From Jannaschia donghaensis (lineage in GTDB: Bacteria > Pseudomonadota > Alphaproteobacteria > Rhodobacterales > Rhodobacteraceae), in contig NZ_CXSU01000012.1 of NCBI RefSeq assembly GCF_001403795.1, forward strand, positions 1,346,422-1,410,421: a stretch of DNA of 64,000 nucleotides, written 5' to 3'. The position numbers and the translations under genes are program-made. Below the pieces are notes generated by a model. The model was not told where the DNA came from. It did not search any database and saw only the letters and a program-made list of their open reading frames with translations. Below are positions 1 through 10,710 of the stretch, in pieces. The number at the start of each line of letters is the position of its first letter. The first letter of the stretch is position 1.

Positions 1-2
1 GC

Positions 3-863
3 TTGCTCGATGTGACGCTGGCCCCCGACTTCGCCGAAAGCGGCACCGTCTTGATCACCTATGCCAAGCCCGTCCCGGGCGGCAGTGCGACGGCGGCGGC
101 GCGCGGTGTGCTGTCCGATGATATGACCACCCTGTCGGATGTGACCGACATCTTCGTTCAGGACCCGCCCTCGCCAACGGCCAAGCACTACGGCAGCCGC
201 ATCTTGCAACTGGCCGACGGCACATGGGCCATCACGTCGGGGGAGCATTCCTCGGACGAGGAGCGGCCTTATGCGCAGGATCTCGACAAGACCTACGGCA
301 AGGTGATCCGCGTCAATCTCGACGGGTCCGTGCCCCAGGACAATCCTTTCGTCGATCAGGATGGGGCCGTCGACACGATCTGGTCCTATGGTCACCGCAA
401 CATTCAGGGCGCGGCCGTGGATGCGGACGGTACGCTCTGGACGATCGAGCATGGGCCGAAGGGCGGCGATGAACTGAACGCGCCGGAGGCCGGGCTGAAT
501 TACGGCTGGCCGGTAATTTCCTACGGCAAGCGATATTCGGGCGGCGAGATCGGGTCGGGCGACGCCGTCCAGGACGGGATGGAGCAGCCGACGTACTTCT
601 GGGATCCCGTGATCGCGCCCGGTGGCATGGCCTTCCATTCCGGCGCGGCATTCAGCGATTGGAATGGCGACGCGTTGATCGCGTCACTGAACCCCGGCGG
701 CGTGGTGCGCCTGTCGCTGGAGGATGGTGTGGTCGTCGAAGAAGAGCGGATGCTGATGGACCTTGGCCGGGTCCGCGATGTCGAAATCCTGCCAGACGGA
801 TCCTTCATCGTCTTGACGGACAGGGACGATGGCCAGGTCATTCATGTGACACCGGGAACCTGA
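3..863 (+). CDS. PQQ-dependent sugar dehydrogenase (glucose/sorbosone dehydrogenase family), C-terminal part
   Basis: The frame is open at the left edge, so only the last ~286 residues are present and the start is missing. The protein carries blade motifs of the soluble aldose-sugar dehydrogenase (YliI/GDH-B) beta-propeller family: GHRNIQGAAVD, then EHGPKGGDELN and GLNYGWP, then APGGMAFHSG near the end. Known members are periplasmic, bind PQQ and calcium, and oxidise aldoses to lactones. The signal peptide, if any, is outside the window. A strong hairpin with a short T run lies 80 bases downstream. Family assignment is secure; the substrate cannot be read from sequence. Confidence 0.85.
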   Translation: MLDVTLAPDFAESGTVLITYAKPVPGGSATAAARGVLSDDMTTLSDVTDIFVQDPPSPTAKHYGSRILQLADGTWAITSGEHSSDEERPYAQDLDKTYGKVIRVNLDGSVPQDNPFVDQDGAVDTIWSYGHRNIQGAAVDADGTLWTIEHGPKGGDELNAPEAGLNYGWPVISYGKRYSGGEIGSGDAVQDGMEQPTYFWDPVIAPGGMAFHSGAAFSDWNGDALIASLNPGGVVRLSLEDGVVVEEERMLMDLGRVRDVEILPDGSFIVLTDRDDGQVIHVTPGT

Positions 864-941
864 CCCGATTGGGAAACGGGTCCCACGACCGTTCCGAACA
901 CCGTTCGCCGCCCGCCGGCGGCGACATCCCGACGTACAGAT

Positions 942-966
942 CCCCGGCGGACATGCCGGGGATTTT
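942..966 (+). terminator. Rho-independent terminator after the sugar dehydrogenase
   Basis: A perfect 7-bp stem (CCCCGGC at 942-948, GCCGGGG at 955-961) with a 6-base loop is followed by ATTTTC. It lies downstream of the plus-strand dehydrogenase stop at 863 and points the same way. Confidence 0.7.
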
Positions 967-994
967 CGATGCGCAACACATCTAGCGACCCATG

Positions 995-1022
995 AAAAAG
1001 GGCGGCCCCGAAAGGCCGCCCC
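995..1022 (-). terminator. Rho-independent terminator of tig
   Basis: GGGCGGCC (1000-1007) pairs with GGCCGCCC (1014-1021) around a 6-base loop. On the minus strand the hairpin is followed by five T residues (995-999). It sits just beyond the tig stop at 1044. Confidence 0.85.
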
Positions 1023-1043
1023 ATGATCGCCATACGAATGCGA

Positions 1044-2372
1044 TCAGACTTCTTCGAGCTTCTCGACTTCGGCCTGCAGATCTTCCTTGCTGACCGATTT
1101 TTCAGTGACTTCGGCACGATCCAGGATCAGGTCGATGACCTTGTCTTCGAACAGCGGCGCACGCAGCTGCTGCTGGGCCTGCTGGTTCTGCTGGATGAAT
1201 TGGAAAAACTCACGCTCTTGGCCAGGATACTGGCGGGCCTGGGTCATGATCGCCTGCGTCATCTCGGCGTCGGAGACTTCGACTTTCTCCTTCTGACCCA
1301 GTTCGGCCAGCAGCAGCCCAAGGCGGACGCGACGGGCGGCCAGTTTATTGTGCTCTTCGGTCGGCTCGACCTTCTCGTGGTCGTGACCCTGCACCTCCGG
1401 ATGCTCTTCGTGCCAAAGCTGATGCGCGATCTGCTGCGCTTCGGCCTCCACCAGGCTGGGCGGCAGGTCGAACGTCACCAGACCGTCCAGCTGATCAAGA
1501 AGCTGACGCTTCACGATCTGGCGCGCAGCCCCGTCGTATTCGGAAACCAGACGCTCCTTGATCTGACCCTTCAGCGCATCAAGGCTCTCGGCCCCGAACT
1601 GCTTGGCCATATCGTCGTCGATCTTGGCTTCACCCGGCTTCTTCACTTCCTTGATCTTGCACTCGAAGATCGCGGCCTTACCGGCCAGGTGCTCGGCCTG
1701 ATAATCCTCGGGGAAGGACACTTCGACGTTCTTTTCCTCGTCTGCCTTCACGCCGACCAGTTGATCCTCGAAGCCGGGAATGAACGAGTTGGATCCCAGC
1801 ACCAGCGGGTAATCCTCGGCGGCGCCGCCCTCGAACGGCTCGCCATCGACTTTGCCCAGGAAATCGAAGACGACCTGGTCGCCATTTGCGGCCTTGCCCT
1901 TCTTGGTAACGAAGACCTGCGCGTTCTTGGCCAGCCCTTCCAAGGCTTCCTGAATGTCGGCCTCGGCCGGCTCGACCGTCAGCTTTTCGATCTTCACGCC
2001 AGAAAAATCGACGTCCGGCACGGTCGGCAGGGCTTCATAGGTGACGGCGACGACGACATCATCGCCCTCTTTCCAGCCGTCCTGGTTCTGCATCTCGATC
2101 GCGGGCTGCATGGCCGGACGGTCGCCGGTTTCCTCGAAGTGCTTGCCTAGGGCACCGTCGATGCTTTCCTGCATCGATTCGCCCAGCAGGCGCTGACCGA
2201 ACTGCTTTTTGAGCAGGGCCATGGGGACCTTGCCCTTGCGGAAACCCTTCATCTCGACCTCGGGCTGCGCTTCGACCAGCTTGCGGTTCACCGTCGCATC
2301 GAGATCGGCGGCGGGGACCGTGATGGTATAGCCGCGCTTAAGGCCTTCGTTCAGGGTCTCGGTCACCTGCAT
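1044..2372 (-). CDS. tig: Trigger factor (ribosome-associated chaperone, peptidyl-prolyl isomerase)
   Basis: The 442-residue product begins [15 protein letters not shown] and holds the N-terminal ribosome-binding domain with the signature GFRKGKVP (about residues 44-51). An FKBP-type isomerase domain follows ([20 protein letters not shown], then [17 protein letters not shown]), then a long helical C-terminal chaperone domain rich in Gln and Glu. It binds near the ribosome exit tunnel and helps nascent chains fold. The ATG at 2370-2372 was chosen over an upstream in-frame ATG because a GGAAGGA ribosome-binding site stands 6-12 bases before it and the family begins with MQVTET. Length matches the family. 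The usual clpP-clpX neighbours are absent. Confidence 0.97.
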   Translation of the reverse strand: MQVTETLNEGLKRGYTITVPAADLDATVNRKLVEAQPEVEMKGFRKGKVPMALLKKQFGQRLLGESMQESIDGALGKHFEETGDRPAMQPAIEMQNQDGWKEGDDVVVAVTYEALPTVPDVDFSGVKIEKLTVEPAEADIQEALEGLAKNAQVFVTKKGKAANGDQVVFDFLGKVDGEPFEGGAAEDYPLVLGSNSFIPGFEDQLVGVKADEEKNVEVSFPEDYQAEHLAGKAAIFECKIKEVKKPGEAKIDDDMAKQFGAESLDALKGQIKERLVSEYDGAARQIVKRQLLDQLDGLVTFDLPPSLVEAEAQQIAHQLWHEEHPEVQGHDHEKVEPTEEHNKLAARRVRLGLLLAELGQKEKVEVSDAEMTQAIMTQARQYPGQEREFFQFIQQNQQAQQQLRAPLFEDKVIDLILDRAEVTEKSVSKEDLQAEVEKLEEV

Positions 2373-2420
2373 GGGATCGTCCTTCCGTGTCCGCCCGGAG
2401 CCTGCGCGCCGCGGCATATG

Positions 2421-2447
2421 CAAAATGCCCCGCCACGGGGGGCGGGG
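2421..2447 (-). terminator. Probable terminator of the MarR-type regulator gene
   Basis: CCCCGCC (2428-2434) and GGCGGGG (2441-2447) form a 7-bp stem. Read on the minus strand it is followed by CATTTTG. It lies between the regulator stop at 2535 and the tig start at 2372, so tig probably has its own promoter in the remaining ~50 bases. Confidence 0.55.
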
Positions 2448-2534
2448 TGAAATCGAGCCTGTCTCTATGTGCCGACGGCATGGGGTGCAAGCCGAAACCG
2501 GGGCCGCGCACGCCGGGTGCGCGGACTGCCAGGA

Positions 2535-3056
2535 TCAGTAGATATAGCGGATCTGATCGGTCCAGTACCGCTCCACCCGGCGCAGGGTGCCCACGATCTC
2601 CACCAGACCCGCATCGGACAACACACCGGTGTGCCGAATGCCGTCCGCATGACGCAGGAACAGCGCCTCGACCGCGTCGCGCACGTCCCGTCCCTTTTCC
2701 GTCAGACGGACACGGACGGCGCGGCGGTCGATCTCGCAGCGTTGGTGGTGCATGTACCCCATCTCGACCAGTTTCTTGAGGTTATAGCTGACGTTGGAGC
2801 CTTGGTAGTACCCGCGGCTTTTCAACTCCCCGGCCGTCACCTCATTGTCGGAGATGTTGAACAAAAGCAGGCCCTGAACCGCGTTGATCTCAAGGATGCC
2901 GACGCGTTCGAATTCATCCTTGATGACATCGAGCAGAAGGCGGTGAAGCCGTTCTACCAAGGTCAGCGCATCGAGGTAGCCGGACATGAAATCCGGCTGC
3001 TGGCGGGGTTTGAAGTTCTCAAGTCGGCTCATTTCGGCAGATCCCGTGGCAGTCAT
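2535..3056 (-). CDS. MarR-family winged-helix regulator, LdtR-like
   Basis: A 173-residue protein with a central winged helix. The recognition segment TAGELKSRGYYQGSNVSYNL and the wing HQRCEIDRRAVRVRL (about residues 75-120) resemble the alphaproteobacterial LdtR branch of MarR, where the best-known member controls an L,D-transpeptidase gene. The flanking helices would form the dimer. No ligand-binding residue can be named from sequence, and the neighbours (tig, sdhE) do not indicate a target. It appears to be its own transcription unit, with a hairpin after it. MarR fold is near certain; the LdtR assignment is from remembered motif similarity. Confidence 0.8.
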   Translation of the reverse strand: MTATGSAEMSRLENFKPRQQPDFMSGYLDALTLVERLHRLLLDVIKDEFERVGILEINAVQGLLLFNISDNEVTAGELKSRGYYQGSNVSYNLKKLVEMGYMHHQRCEIDRRAVRVRLTEKGRDVRDAVEALFLRHADGIRHTGVLSDAGLVEIVGTLRRVERYWTDQIRYIY

Positions 3057-3120
3057 CGTTGCTCCGTACCTGACGCCAAAGCCTTAGGATTTCGTTAAAA
3101 TGCCTCAAATCCGCCGCGAT

Positions 3121-3393
3121 TTAGCCGCGAATGCCCGCCGCGCGTTCGCCCAGCACTGCGATCAACGGCGCAAAGCGGGGTGGCGGGGCCTGCTGACCGG
3201 TGACCCAAGCATACAGATCGTGGTCATTCTCGCCCAGCATCGCCTCGAACAGGGCCAGGTCCGCCGCGTCCATGTCGGGCAGCCGTTCGTCGGCATATCC
3301 CCCAAGGATCAGGTCCATTTCCTTGATACCCCGCCGCCAGGCCCTGATCTTCAGACGCTTGCGGCGCGCCTCGTCTGCGGACAATGCGGTCAT
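3121..3393 (-). CDS. sdhE: SdhE/Sdh5-type FAD assembly factor (succinate dehydrogenase assembly)
   Basis: The 90-residue product has the fold-defining motif RRGIKEMDLILGGY (about residues 20-33), including the RGxxE element needed to attach FAD covalently to SdhA. The all-helical remainder ends YAWVTGQQ, as is usual for the DUF339 family. It acts in the cytoplasm as a flavinylation chaperone. The ATG at 3391-3393 overlaps the stop of the upstream Xre-like regulator (ATGA), so the two are probably translated together. No sdh genes are in the window, which is common for this factor. Confidence 0.9.
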   Translation of the reverse strand: MTALSADEARRKRLKIRAWRRGIKEMDLILGGYADERLPDMDAADLALFEAMLGENDHDLYAWVTGQQAPPPRFAPLIAVLGERAAGIRG

Positions 3394-3767
3394 GCGACGT
3401 CCTCCAGCTGAGCGCGCAAACGCCCCTCCAACATACGCAGCCGGTCGGCCATGCGCGCGGCGTCGCGACGCAGACGCTCCACTTCGGCCAACAGATCGCC
3501 CTCGGGCTCCGCAGAGGTCAGCGTCGGCCCGTCGCCCGTGCCCGTCATCAGCCACATCAGCGACACGTTCGTCAGGCCCGCCAGGATGGAGATGCGGTTG
3601 GCGCGCGGCTCCGACCGGTCGTCTTCCCAGGCGCGGATGGTCTTGGGCTTCACGCCCAGCCGCCGCGCCAGTTCTTCCACGTCGAGGCCCGCGATTTCGC
3701 GCGCGCCGGTCAGGCGGTCGCCGAAAGTCGTGGCGGCGGGGTCGAACCATTCGGTATCGTCGGGCAT
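3390..3767 (-). CDS. Xre-like helix-turn-helix regulator with a C-terminal coiled coil
   Basis: A 125-residue protein with a canonical HTH_3 domain (about residues 15-70: TFGDRLTGAREIAGLDVEEL, GVKPKTIRAWEDDRSEPR). A C-terminal heptad-rich stretch (LLAEVERLRRDAARMADRLRML) probably forms a coiled coil. The start at 3767 was chosen because AAGGAG stands 9 bases upstream; an in-frame ATG further up lacks such a site. It overlaps sdhE by 4 bases. The gene starts only 76 bases from the divergent aminotransferase, so it could act on that shared region; this is inference. Confidence 0.8.
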   Translation of the reverse strand: MPDDTEWFDPAATTFGDRLTGAREIAGLDVEELARRLGVKPKTIRAWEDDRSEPRANRISILAGLTNVSLMWLMTGTGDGPTLTSAEPEGDLLAEVERLRRDAARMADRLRMLEGRLRAQLEDVA

Positions 3768-3783
3768 CGCAGGCGCTCCTTGA

Positions 3784-5599
<1,816 letters not shown>

Positions 5600-5603
<4 letters not shown>

Positions 5604-5998
5604 ACGGCGGCCTCCCCCCGTACTACTTTCGCGTCAAGGACAACGGCGCGCTGGTGTTTCGGGTGGATTCGGAGAACCGGCAACGGCGGCTGGAACTCGA
5701 TCAGATCGCGACGATCAACATCAACAACGGACAGGTGAAGCCCCAAGGCGATACCGTTCTGACAGATGAGGATCAGGCCGCGATCGACGCCTGGAAATCC
5801 GCGCGCGAAACGGAATTGACCGCCCGCGACATCGACGACATTCGGCGCACCGTCGACCACCTGAACCTGACGGCCCACTGGGTTCAATCGAAGGCTACGG
5901 ACGCGCAACTGGACGATGTGACCGACCGGCTGTTGCTGGCGATGCACGACCTGCGGACGGTCCTGGTCAAGAAACGGGCCGACAAGCTGCTGGGCTGA
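5600..5998 (+). CDS. Conserved hypothetical protein, 132 residues
   Basis: I do not recognise a named family. The N-terminal half looks like a small beta domain (YYFRVKDNGALVFRVD, then TININNGQVKP). The C-terminal half is helical and charged, ending VLVKKRADKLLG. It has no signal peptide or membrane segment, so it is probably cytoplasmic. It starts inside the stop of the EF-hand gene (ATGA), consistent with translational coupling. Codon use matches neighbouring genes, which supports its being a real gene. Confidence 0.75.
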
Positions 5999-6078
5999 TT
6001 ACCGGCCTTCGGACGGCCGCCCCCGTGACACCCCCCTGCGCCTGTCCTACACCCGCCCCAACACCGGAGGCCCGCCCC

Positions 6079-6861
6079 ATGAAAATCGCCACGTTCAACG
6101 TCAACGGGATCAAGGCCCGGTACGAAACCGTGTCCGCCTGGCTGCGGGACGACGCACCCGATGTCGCCGTCCTGCAGGAGATCAAGTCGATGGACGAGGC
6201 GTTCCCCCGCGAAGTGGCGGAAGATGCGGGGTACGAATTGCACACCCACGGGCAGAAAGGGTTCAACGGCGTCGCCCTTCTGTCGAAGACCCCGCTGGAG
6301 GACGTGACCCGCGGCCTGCCCGGAGACGACGAAGACGAACAGGCGCGGTATATCGAAGGTACGGTGATCGGCGAACAGGGCGCGGTCCGAATCTGCGGGC
6401 TCTACCTGCCCAACGGCAATCCGGCGCCCGGGCCGAAATACGATTACAAACTGGATTGGATGGCGCGGCTGGAAGCGCGGGCGCGTGTTTTGCTGGCCGA
6501 GGAAACGCCGTTCCTGATGACCGGAGATTTCAACGTCATCCCCGACGCGCGCGACGCCGCAAACCCCAAGGTCTGGGAGACGGATGCGCTGGGCCTGCCG
6601 CAGACGCGGGCGGCATGGCGACGTCTCCTCAACCTTGGCCTGACCGAGGCCTTCCGCACCCGCACGCAAGGGGCGGGTCATTATTCGTTCTGGGATTATC
6701 AGGCCGGTGCCTGGAATCGGAACGACGGCATCCGCATCGACCATTTCCTGCTGTCGCCCGCCGTGGCCGACCGGATGACCGATTGCACCATCCAGTCCGA
6801 CATGCGCGGGCGCGATAAGCCAAGCGACCACGTGCCCGTCTGGCTCGACCTCGACATCTGA
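6079..6861 (+). CDS. xth: Exodeoxyribonuclease III (AP endonuclease)
   Basis: A 260-residue member of the ExoIII/APE endonuclease-exonuclease-phosphatase fold. Visible active-site blocks are KIATFNVNGIKAR, LQEIKS (metal-binding Glu), GDFNVIPD, RIDHFLLS and the terminal SDHVPVWLDLD (catalytic Asp-His). It acts in base-excision repair at abasic sites and degrades duplex DNA 3' to 5'. The ATG at 6079 follows a CGGAGG site and gives the standard N-terminus; an upstream in-frame extension is proline-rich and was rejected. Confidence 0.95.
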   Translation: MKIATFNVNGIKARYETVSAWLRDDAPDVAVLQEIKSMDEAFPREVAEDAGYELHTHGQKGFNGVALLSKTPLEDVTRGLPGDDEDEQARYIEGTVIGEQGAVRICGLYLPNGNPAPGPKYDYKLDWMARLEARARVLLAEETPFLMTGDFNVIPDARDAANPKVWETDALGLPQTRAAWRRLLNLGLTEAFRTRTQGAGHYSFWDYQAGAWNRNDGIRIDHFLLSPAVADRMTDCTIQSDMRGRDKPSDHVPVWLDLDI

Positions 6862-6899
6862 CATCATTTCCACGTTCCCAACCGAAAGGACCGCATCCC

Positions 6900-7943
6900 A
6901 TGCGCAATGTTCCCCTCGGCCGTCACGACACCATCTCCGAAATCATGCTGGGCACGATGACTTTCGGCACCCAGACCGCCGAAGCGGACGCCCACACCCA
7001 GATGGACATGGCCGCAGACGCCGGCGTCACATGGCTGGACACGGCCGAGATGTATCCGGTGAACCCGGTCCGCGCCGAAACGGTCGGCCTGACCGAGGAG
7101 ATCGTCGGCAACTGGATCGCATCGGGCAATGCAGGTCGGTTGCGCGTGGCTACGAAACATTCGGGTGAAGGATCGCACGCGCGTGGCGGCGACCCGATCA
7201 CGAGCGAAAGCATCCCCAAGGCCATCGAAGGATCGTTGAAGCGTCTGAAGTCCGAGACGATCGACCTCTATCAATTTCACTGGCCCAACCGTGGCAGCTT
7301 CCAGTTTCGCAAGTACTGGCAGTTCAGGCCGCAGGGCACGCGCGACGTCATCCTGCAGGACATGGCCGACTGCATGGGCGCATTGGAGCAGGAGGTGGAG
7401 CGGGGCACGATCCGGTCGTTCGGTCTGTCGAACGAAGGCACTTGGGGCATGGACCAATGGCTGATGCTGGCGTCGGACGAAGACGGCGGCGACGGCCCCG
7501 CCCGCCCCGTCGCCATCCAGAACGAATATTCCGTGTTGTTCCGGCTGGCCGACACCGACCTGACCGAGATGATGACCTACGAAGACGTCACGATGCTGGC
7601 TTTCTCCCCACTCGCCACCGGAATGATCACCGGCAAGTACCAGAACGGCGCGGTGCCCGACGGGTCGCGCAAGTCGATCAACGACGGTCTGGGCGGGCGG
7701 TGGTCGCCGCGTGTCGAAACCACGGTCGACGCCTATCTGAAGCTGGCCGCCGAACACGGGATCGACCCGGTGCATATGGCGCTTGCGTGGTTGCAGACCC
7801 GGCCCTTCGCCTGTTCCGCCATTCTGGGCGCGACGACGACGGCGCAGTTGGAACACGGGCTCAAGGCGCAGGATATGGTTCTCTCGGACGAATTGGTAAG
7901 CGCGATCGACGACCTGAACCGGGCGCATCCCCTGCCGTATTGA
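6900..7943 (+). CDS. Aldo/keto reductase, Tas-like
   Basis: A 347-residue (beta/alpha)8 NADPH-dependent reductase. The catalytic tetrad is visible as Asp and Tyr in TWLDTAEMYP, Lys in RVATKHSG and His in YQFHWPN. The cofactor-binding end carries SAILGATTTAQLE. The long insertion containing RKYWQFRPQGTRD is typical of the Tas/YajO subgroup (346 residues in E. coli). Substrate is unknown. It lies 39 bases after xth and may be read from the same transcript. Confidence 0.88.
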   Translation: MRNVPLGRHDTISEIMLGTMTFGTQTAEADAHTQMDMAADAGVTWLDTAEMYPVNPVRAETVGLTEEIVGNWIASGNAGRLRVATKHSGEGSHARGGDPITSESIPKAIEGSLKRLKSETIDLYQFHWPNRGSFQFRKYWQFRPQGTRDVILQDMADCMGALEQEVERGTIRSFGLSNEGTWGMDQWLMLASDEDGGDGPARPVAIQNEYSVLFRLADTDLTEMMTYEDVTMLAFSPLATGMITGKYQNGAVPDGSRKSINDGLGGRWSPRVETTVDAYLKLAAEHGIDPVHMALAWLQTRPFACSAILGATTTAQLEHGLKAQDMVLSDELVSAIDDLNRAHPLPY

Positions 7944-7964
7944 TCGGGCCGGGTCGCGCGTCGC

Positions 7965-8429
7965 TCACAGGTCGAGCGCCGCAAGCCAACGCTCGACCCG
8001 CGCCTTGTTCACACCAAGGTCCGCTTGGCCATAGCGCGACCGGCTGTAGATCGACAGGCGCGCGCCGCCGTCGTCGGGCACGGCGGACACTGAAATCGCG
8101 TCCGGGTACCCCATCAGCCTTGTGCGTTGCACGTAAGTCACCAAACCTTCTGCCGGCGATCCGGCCAGACGGGTCACCCCCGCTTCGGCCATGGCGACCG
8201 CGTCGAGGCGATTCAGGACCGCTTCGGGCGTGCCGGGCAAGACGATGGCGGGCCGGTCCCCGCCGTCCGCCACCAGATAATCGTTGGGCTTGCCCGTGCG
8301 CGTGGCCGTGGTCGGATCGAGGTGCCACGCCTCCGCTTCCATCGGTGCAAGTCGGATATAGCCCAGACCGGCGACCACGACGCCAGCGGTGACCACGAAG
8401 AGTGTCGTTTTAATCATACCGTTTGACAT
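7965..8429 (-). CDS. DUF1499 family protein with an N-terminal membrane anchor
   Basis: A 154-residue protein. Residues about 6-24 form one hydrophobic helix (KTTLFVVTAGVVVAGLGY). The rest matches DUF1499, whose hallmark is the C-terminal SRSRYGQADLGVNKARVERW; the family is widespread in Rhodobacteraceae and has no established function. The topology suggests a periplasmic domain tethered to the inner membrane. It converges with the aldo/keto reductase with 21 bases between stops and no clear terminator. Confidence 0.8.
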   Translation of the reverse strand: MSNGMIKTTLFVVTAGVVVAGLGYIRLAPMEAEAWHLDPTTATRTGKPNDYLVADGGDRPAIVLPGTPEAVLNRLDAVAMAEAGVTRLAGSPAEGLVTYVQRTRLMGYPDAISVSAVPDDGGARLSIYSRSRYGQADLGVNKARVERWLAALDL

Positions 8430-8456
8430 AGCACCGACACCGGCGCTGTCACCTGC

Positions 8457-9650
8457 TTACCCGACGAACAGGATCTGAAGGTCGGCGACATTCGTGCCAG
8501 TCGCCCCCGTCATCAAAAGGTCGCCCGTCGCAGCCAGCACCCGGTAGCTGTCGTTGTCTGCAAGTGCCGCCGCCACATCCATCTCCGCCGCCCCAGCCCG
8601 CGTCAGCGTTCCGTCGTCGACCAACGCCCCTGCCGCGTCCGTCGGCCCGTCGCGTCCGTCGGTGCCGCCCGACAGAAACGCCCAGGGCCGATCGAAATCG
8701 CGCAGCGCGACGGCGACGCGCAGCGCCAGTTCCTGATTGCGCCCCCCGCGACCCTGCCCCCTTAAAACCACCGTCGTCTCTCCACCCCAGAGCGTCAGGC
8801 CCGGTCCTGCTGCCACCCGCGCGGCCACACGGGCCGCTGCCTGCGCCACGTCCCCCTCCAGCGGAATTGGGTCGAGCGTGGCGTCGGGGGCCGCGGTCCG
8901 CATGGCTTCGGCCGACAGGCGGTTGGATCCGATCACGCGCGTCGCAACCGCTGGCGTCGGGCTGACGCGGGCCGATGACAGGGCCACGCGACAGCTTTCG
9001 GGCAGCCGCCCCCACAGACCCGATTGCCGCAACAGATCGCGCGCGTCCGCCGCCGTGCCGAGCGGCGGCACCGTCGGGCCCGAGGCGATGGCCCCCAGAT
9101 CGTCACCGACCACATCAGACAGGATCAGCGCCTCCATCGTCGCGGGCGCGCAGGCCCTTGCCAGCCCACCCCCCTTCAACCGGCTGAGATTCTGGCGCAC
9201 CAGGTTCATCGCCTTGATGTCGAGCCCCGCTGCCAGCAGCAGACGCGAGACTTCGGCCTTATCCTCCAGCGTAACACCATCAACAGGCGCGACGGCCAGG
9301 GCAGACCCGCCGCCTGAAATCAGGGCAAGGCAATGCTGCCCCGCGCCCAACGCAGTCACAGCCGCCAGCACCGCCTCGCCCGCCCGCGCGCTGCCCGCGT
9401 CGGGCACGGGGTGTCCGCCGATAAGAACGCGCGCACCGGCAATTTCGGTGGCGTTTTCAGGATTCGTGACGATCAGGCAGTCGGTGCCGGGAAACCGGAC
9501 CAGCGCGGCCCGTGCCATCGCCCCCGCAGCCTTGCCGATCGCCACGATCAGGTCGGGTGTCTGCGCGTCCGTCGTTGCCGCCCGGACGGCCGCCGCCGGG
9601 TCGGCCCGCGCCACGCCCGCCCTGAAGATCTCGATCATCTTGTCGCGCAT
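8457..9650 (-). CDS. gckA: Glycerate 2-kinase, MOFRL family (formerly called hydroxypyruvate reductase)
   Basis: A 397-residue protein with the N-terminal glycerate kinase domain (IVAIGKAAGAM, LISGGGSALAV, LSDVVGDDLGAIASGPT). The C-terminal MOFRL domain shows LWGGETTVVLRGQGRGGRNQ and FLSGGTDGRDGPTDAAGA. It phosphorylates D-glycerate to 2-phosphoglycerate, linking serine-cycle, tartrate or glyoxylate intermediates to glycolysis. Older annotations call relatives TtuD. The start MRDKMIEIFRAGV was preferred over a longer 16-residue N-terminus that is outside the conserved part. Confidence 0.9.
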   Translation of the reverse strand: MRDKMIEIFRAGVARADPAAAVRAATTDAQTPDLIVAIGKAAGAMARAALVRFPGTDCLIVTNPENATEIAGARVLIGGHPVPDAGSARAGEAVLAAVTALGAGQHCLALISGGGSALAVAPVDGVTLEDKAEVSRLLLAAGLDIKAMNLVRQNLSRLKGGGLARACAPATMEALILSDVVGDDLGAIASGPTVPPLGTAADARDLLRQSGLWGRLPESCRVALSSARVSPTPAVATRVIGSNRLSAEAMRTAAPDATLDPIPLEGDVAQAAARVAARVAAGPGLTLWGGETTVVLRGQGRGGRNQELALRVAVALRDFDRPWAFLSGGTDGRDGPTDAAGALVDDGTLTRAGAAEMDVAAALADNDSYRVLAATGDLLMTGATGTNVADLQILFVG

Positions 9651-9757
9651 CTTGCCGCCCCCTACCCGACATGGGGCCGGAACCGCGCCAAAGGTCAAGC
9701 GACCGGCCCTTCAATAGCCCGGAATGCGCCGTGTACGCGCCTGAAAGAGCGGGAAAG

Positions 9758-9842
9758 TGGTGCGGGTGAAGGGACTCGAACCCCCACGCCTTGCGGCGCC
9801 AGAACCTAAATCTGGTGCGTCTACCAGTTCCGCCACACCCGC
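9758..9842 (-). tRNA. tRNA-Leu (anticodon UAG)
   Basis: Read on the minus strand, the acceptor stem GCGGGTG (9836-9842) pairs with CACCCGC (9762-9768), followed by discriminator A and an encoded CCA. The anticodon arm is CCAGA-TTTAGGT-TCTGG, giving anticodon TAG. A long variable arm (GCGCCGCAAGGCGT) marks it as a class II tRNA, as leucine tRNAs are. The T arm is GGGGGTTCGAGTCCCTT. Total length is 85 bases. Confidence 0.96.
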
Positions 9843-9976
9843 ACGGGATGCGCTTAACACTCCGCAAATCGACTGGAAAGAGCCTAGAAGAGTCCCGCTT
9901 CTTGCCCAGATCGTGCCCCAATTGGAGCGCATGGATGGATTAATAACACCGAAAATCGCCAGACAGGATCACTGCC

Positions 9977-10492
9977 ATGACCGTCCAACTTCGCCAGAAT
10001 GCCGAAAATCTGACCGCCAGCTCTACCGCGCAGGCCGTCGACGTCAAAAGTGGTATCAAGGGCGGCATCGCACGCGGCACCTTCATCCTGACGGCCAAGG
10101 GCGAAGTTGCGGTCGAACACCTGGTCGCGGGCGATCGTATCATCACCCGGGAGCGTGGCATGTCCTCCCTTTCCGCAGTTACCCAAATTGTCGCTCCCGC
10201 CTGTTCGGTGCGCACCGACAGCCTTGGTCTCGGTCGGCCCGAGCGTGACACGACCGTCGCTTGCGACCAGCACGTCATCGTGCGCGATTGGCGCGCCGAG
10301 GCATTGTTCGACTGCGTCGCCGCCCTCGTCCCCGCCCGTCGCCTGGCCGATGGCAAACAGATCGCCGCCTTTGGCGAGGCCGATTTCTTCCGCCTGGATT
10401 TCGGGACCCCTTTGACCGTTTATGCCAACGGGTTGGAAACACCAACGGGCCGCACCGAGTCCGGCGTTGTCGAGATCATCGAAGCCGACTGA
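9977..10492 (+). CDS. Hint-domain protein lacking the catalytic cysteine (copy 1)
   Basis: A 171-residue protein made almost entirely of a hedgehog/intein-type Hint domain of the type common in Rhodobacteraceae. Block A reads ARGTFILTAKGEVAVEHL followed by GDRIITRERG. A later block reads CDQHVIVRDWRAEALF and LVPARRLADG. The residue that would be the splicing cysteine or serine (the position before the GT) is glycine/isoleucine here, so autoprocessing is not expected. No flanking extein or adhesin domain is present. It is followed by a strong terminator and then by a second, more diverged copy. Confidence 0.8.
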   Translation: MTVQLRQNAENLTASSTAQAVDVKSGIKGGIARGTFILTAKGEVAVEHLVAGDRIITRERGMSSLSAVTQIVAPACSVRTDSLGLGRPERDTTVACDQHVIVRDWRAEALFDCVAALVPARRLADGKQIAAFGEADFFRLDFGTPLTVYANGLETPTGRTESGVVEIIEAD

Positions 10493-10540
10493 TCTGGCGC
10501 GCGAACAACGCGGCCTAAACCCGACCGCTCAAGACTACGG

Positions 10541-10569
10541 CCCGGATGCTGACGCGTCCGGGTTTTTTT
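10541..10569 (+). terminator. Rho-independent terminator between the two Hint genes
   Basis: CCCGGA (10541-10546) pairs with TCCGGG (10557-10562), with a 10-base loop and seven T residues directly after. It separates the two paralogous genes into independent transcripts. It also shows that a possible ATG at 10546, inside the stem, is not a start codon. Confidence 0.88.
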
Positions 10570-10710
10570 CGTGTCGCAATTGTGGCCGTTAACGGGATTG
10601 CAACACTTTGCTGCAAGCGTTTGGGAAAGGGCGTGGAATTCTGCTGCGCCCCGCATCGGGGGTGCCCTAGGCTGATGGCAGAACAAGCGAACAATCGCGC
10701 GAGCAGTCAT

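Noticed and set aside
10546..10710. An upstream ATG extending Hint copy 2
   Set aside because: It lies inside a strong Rho-independent terminator stem.
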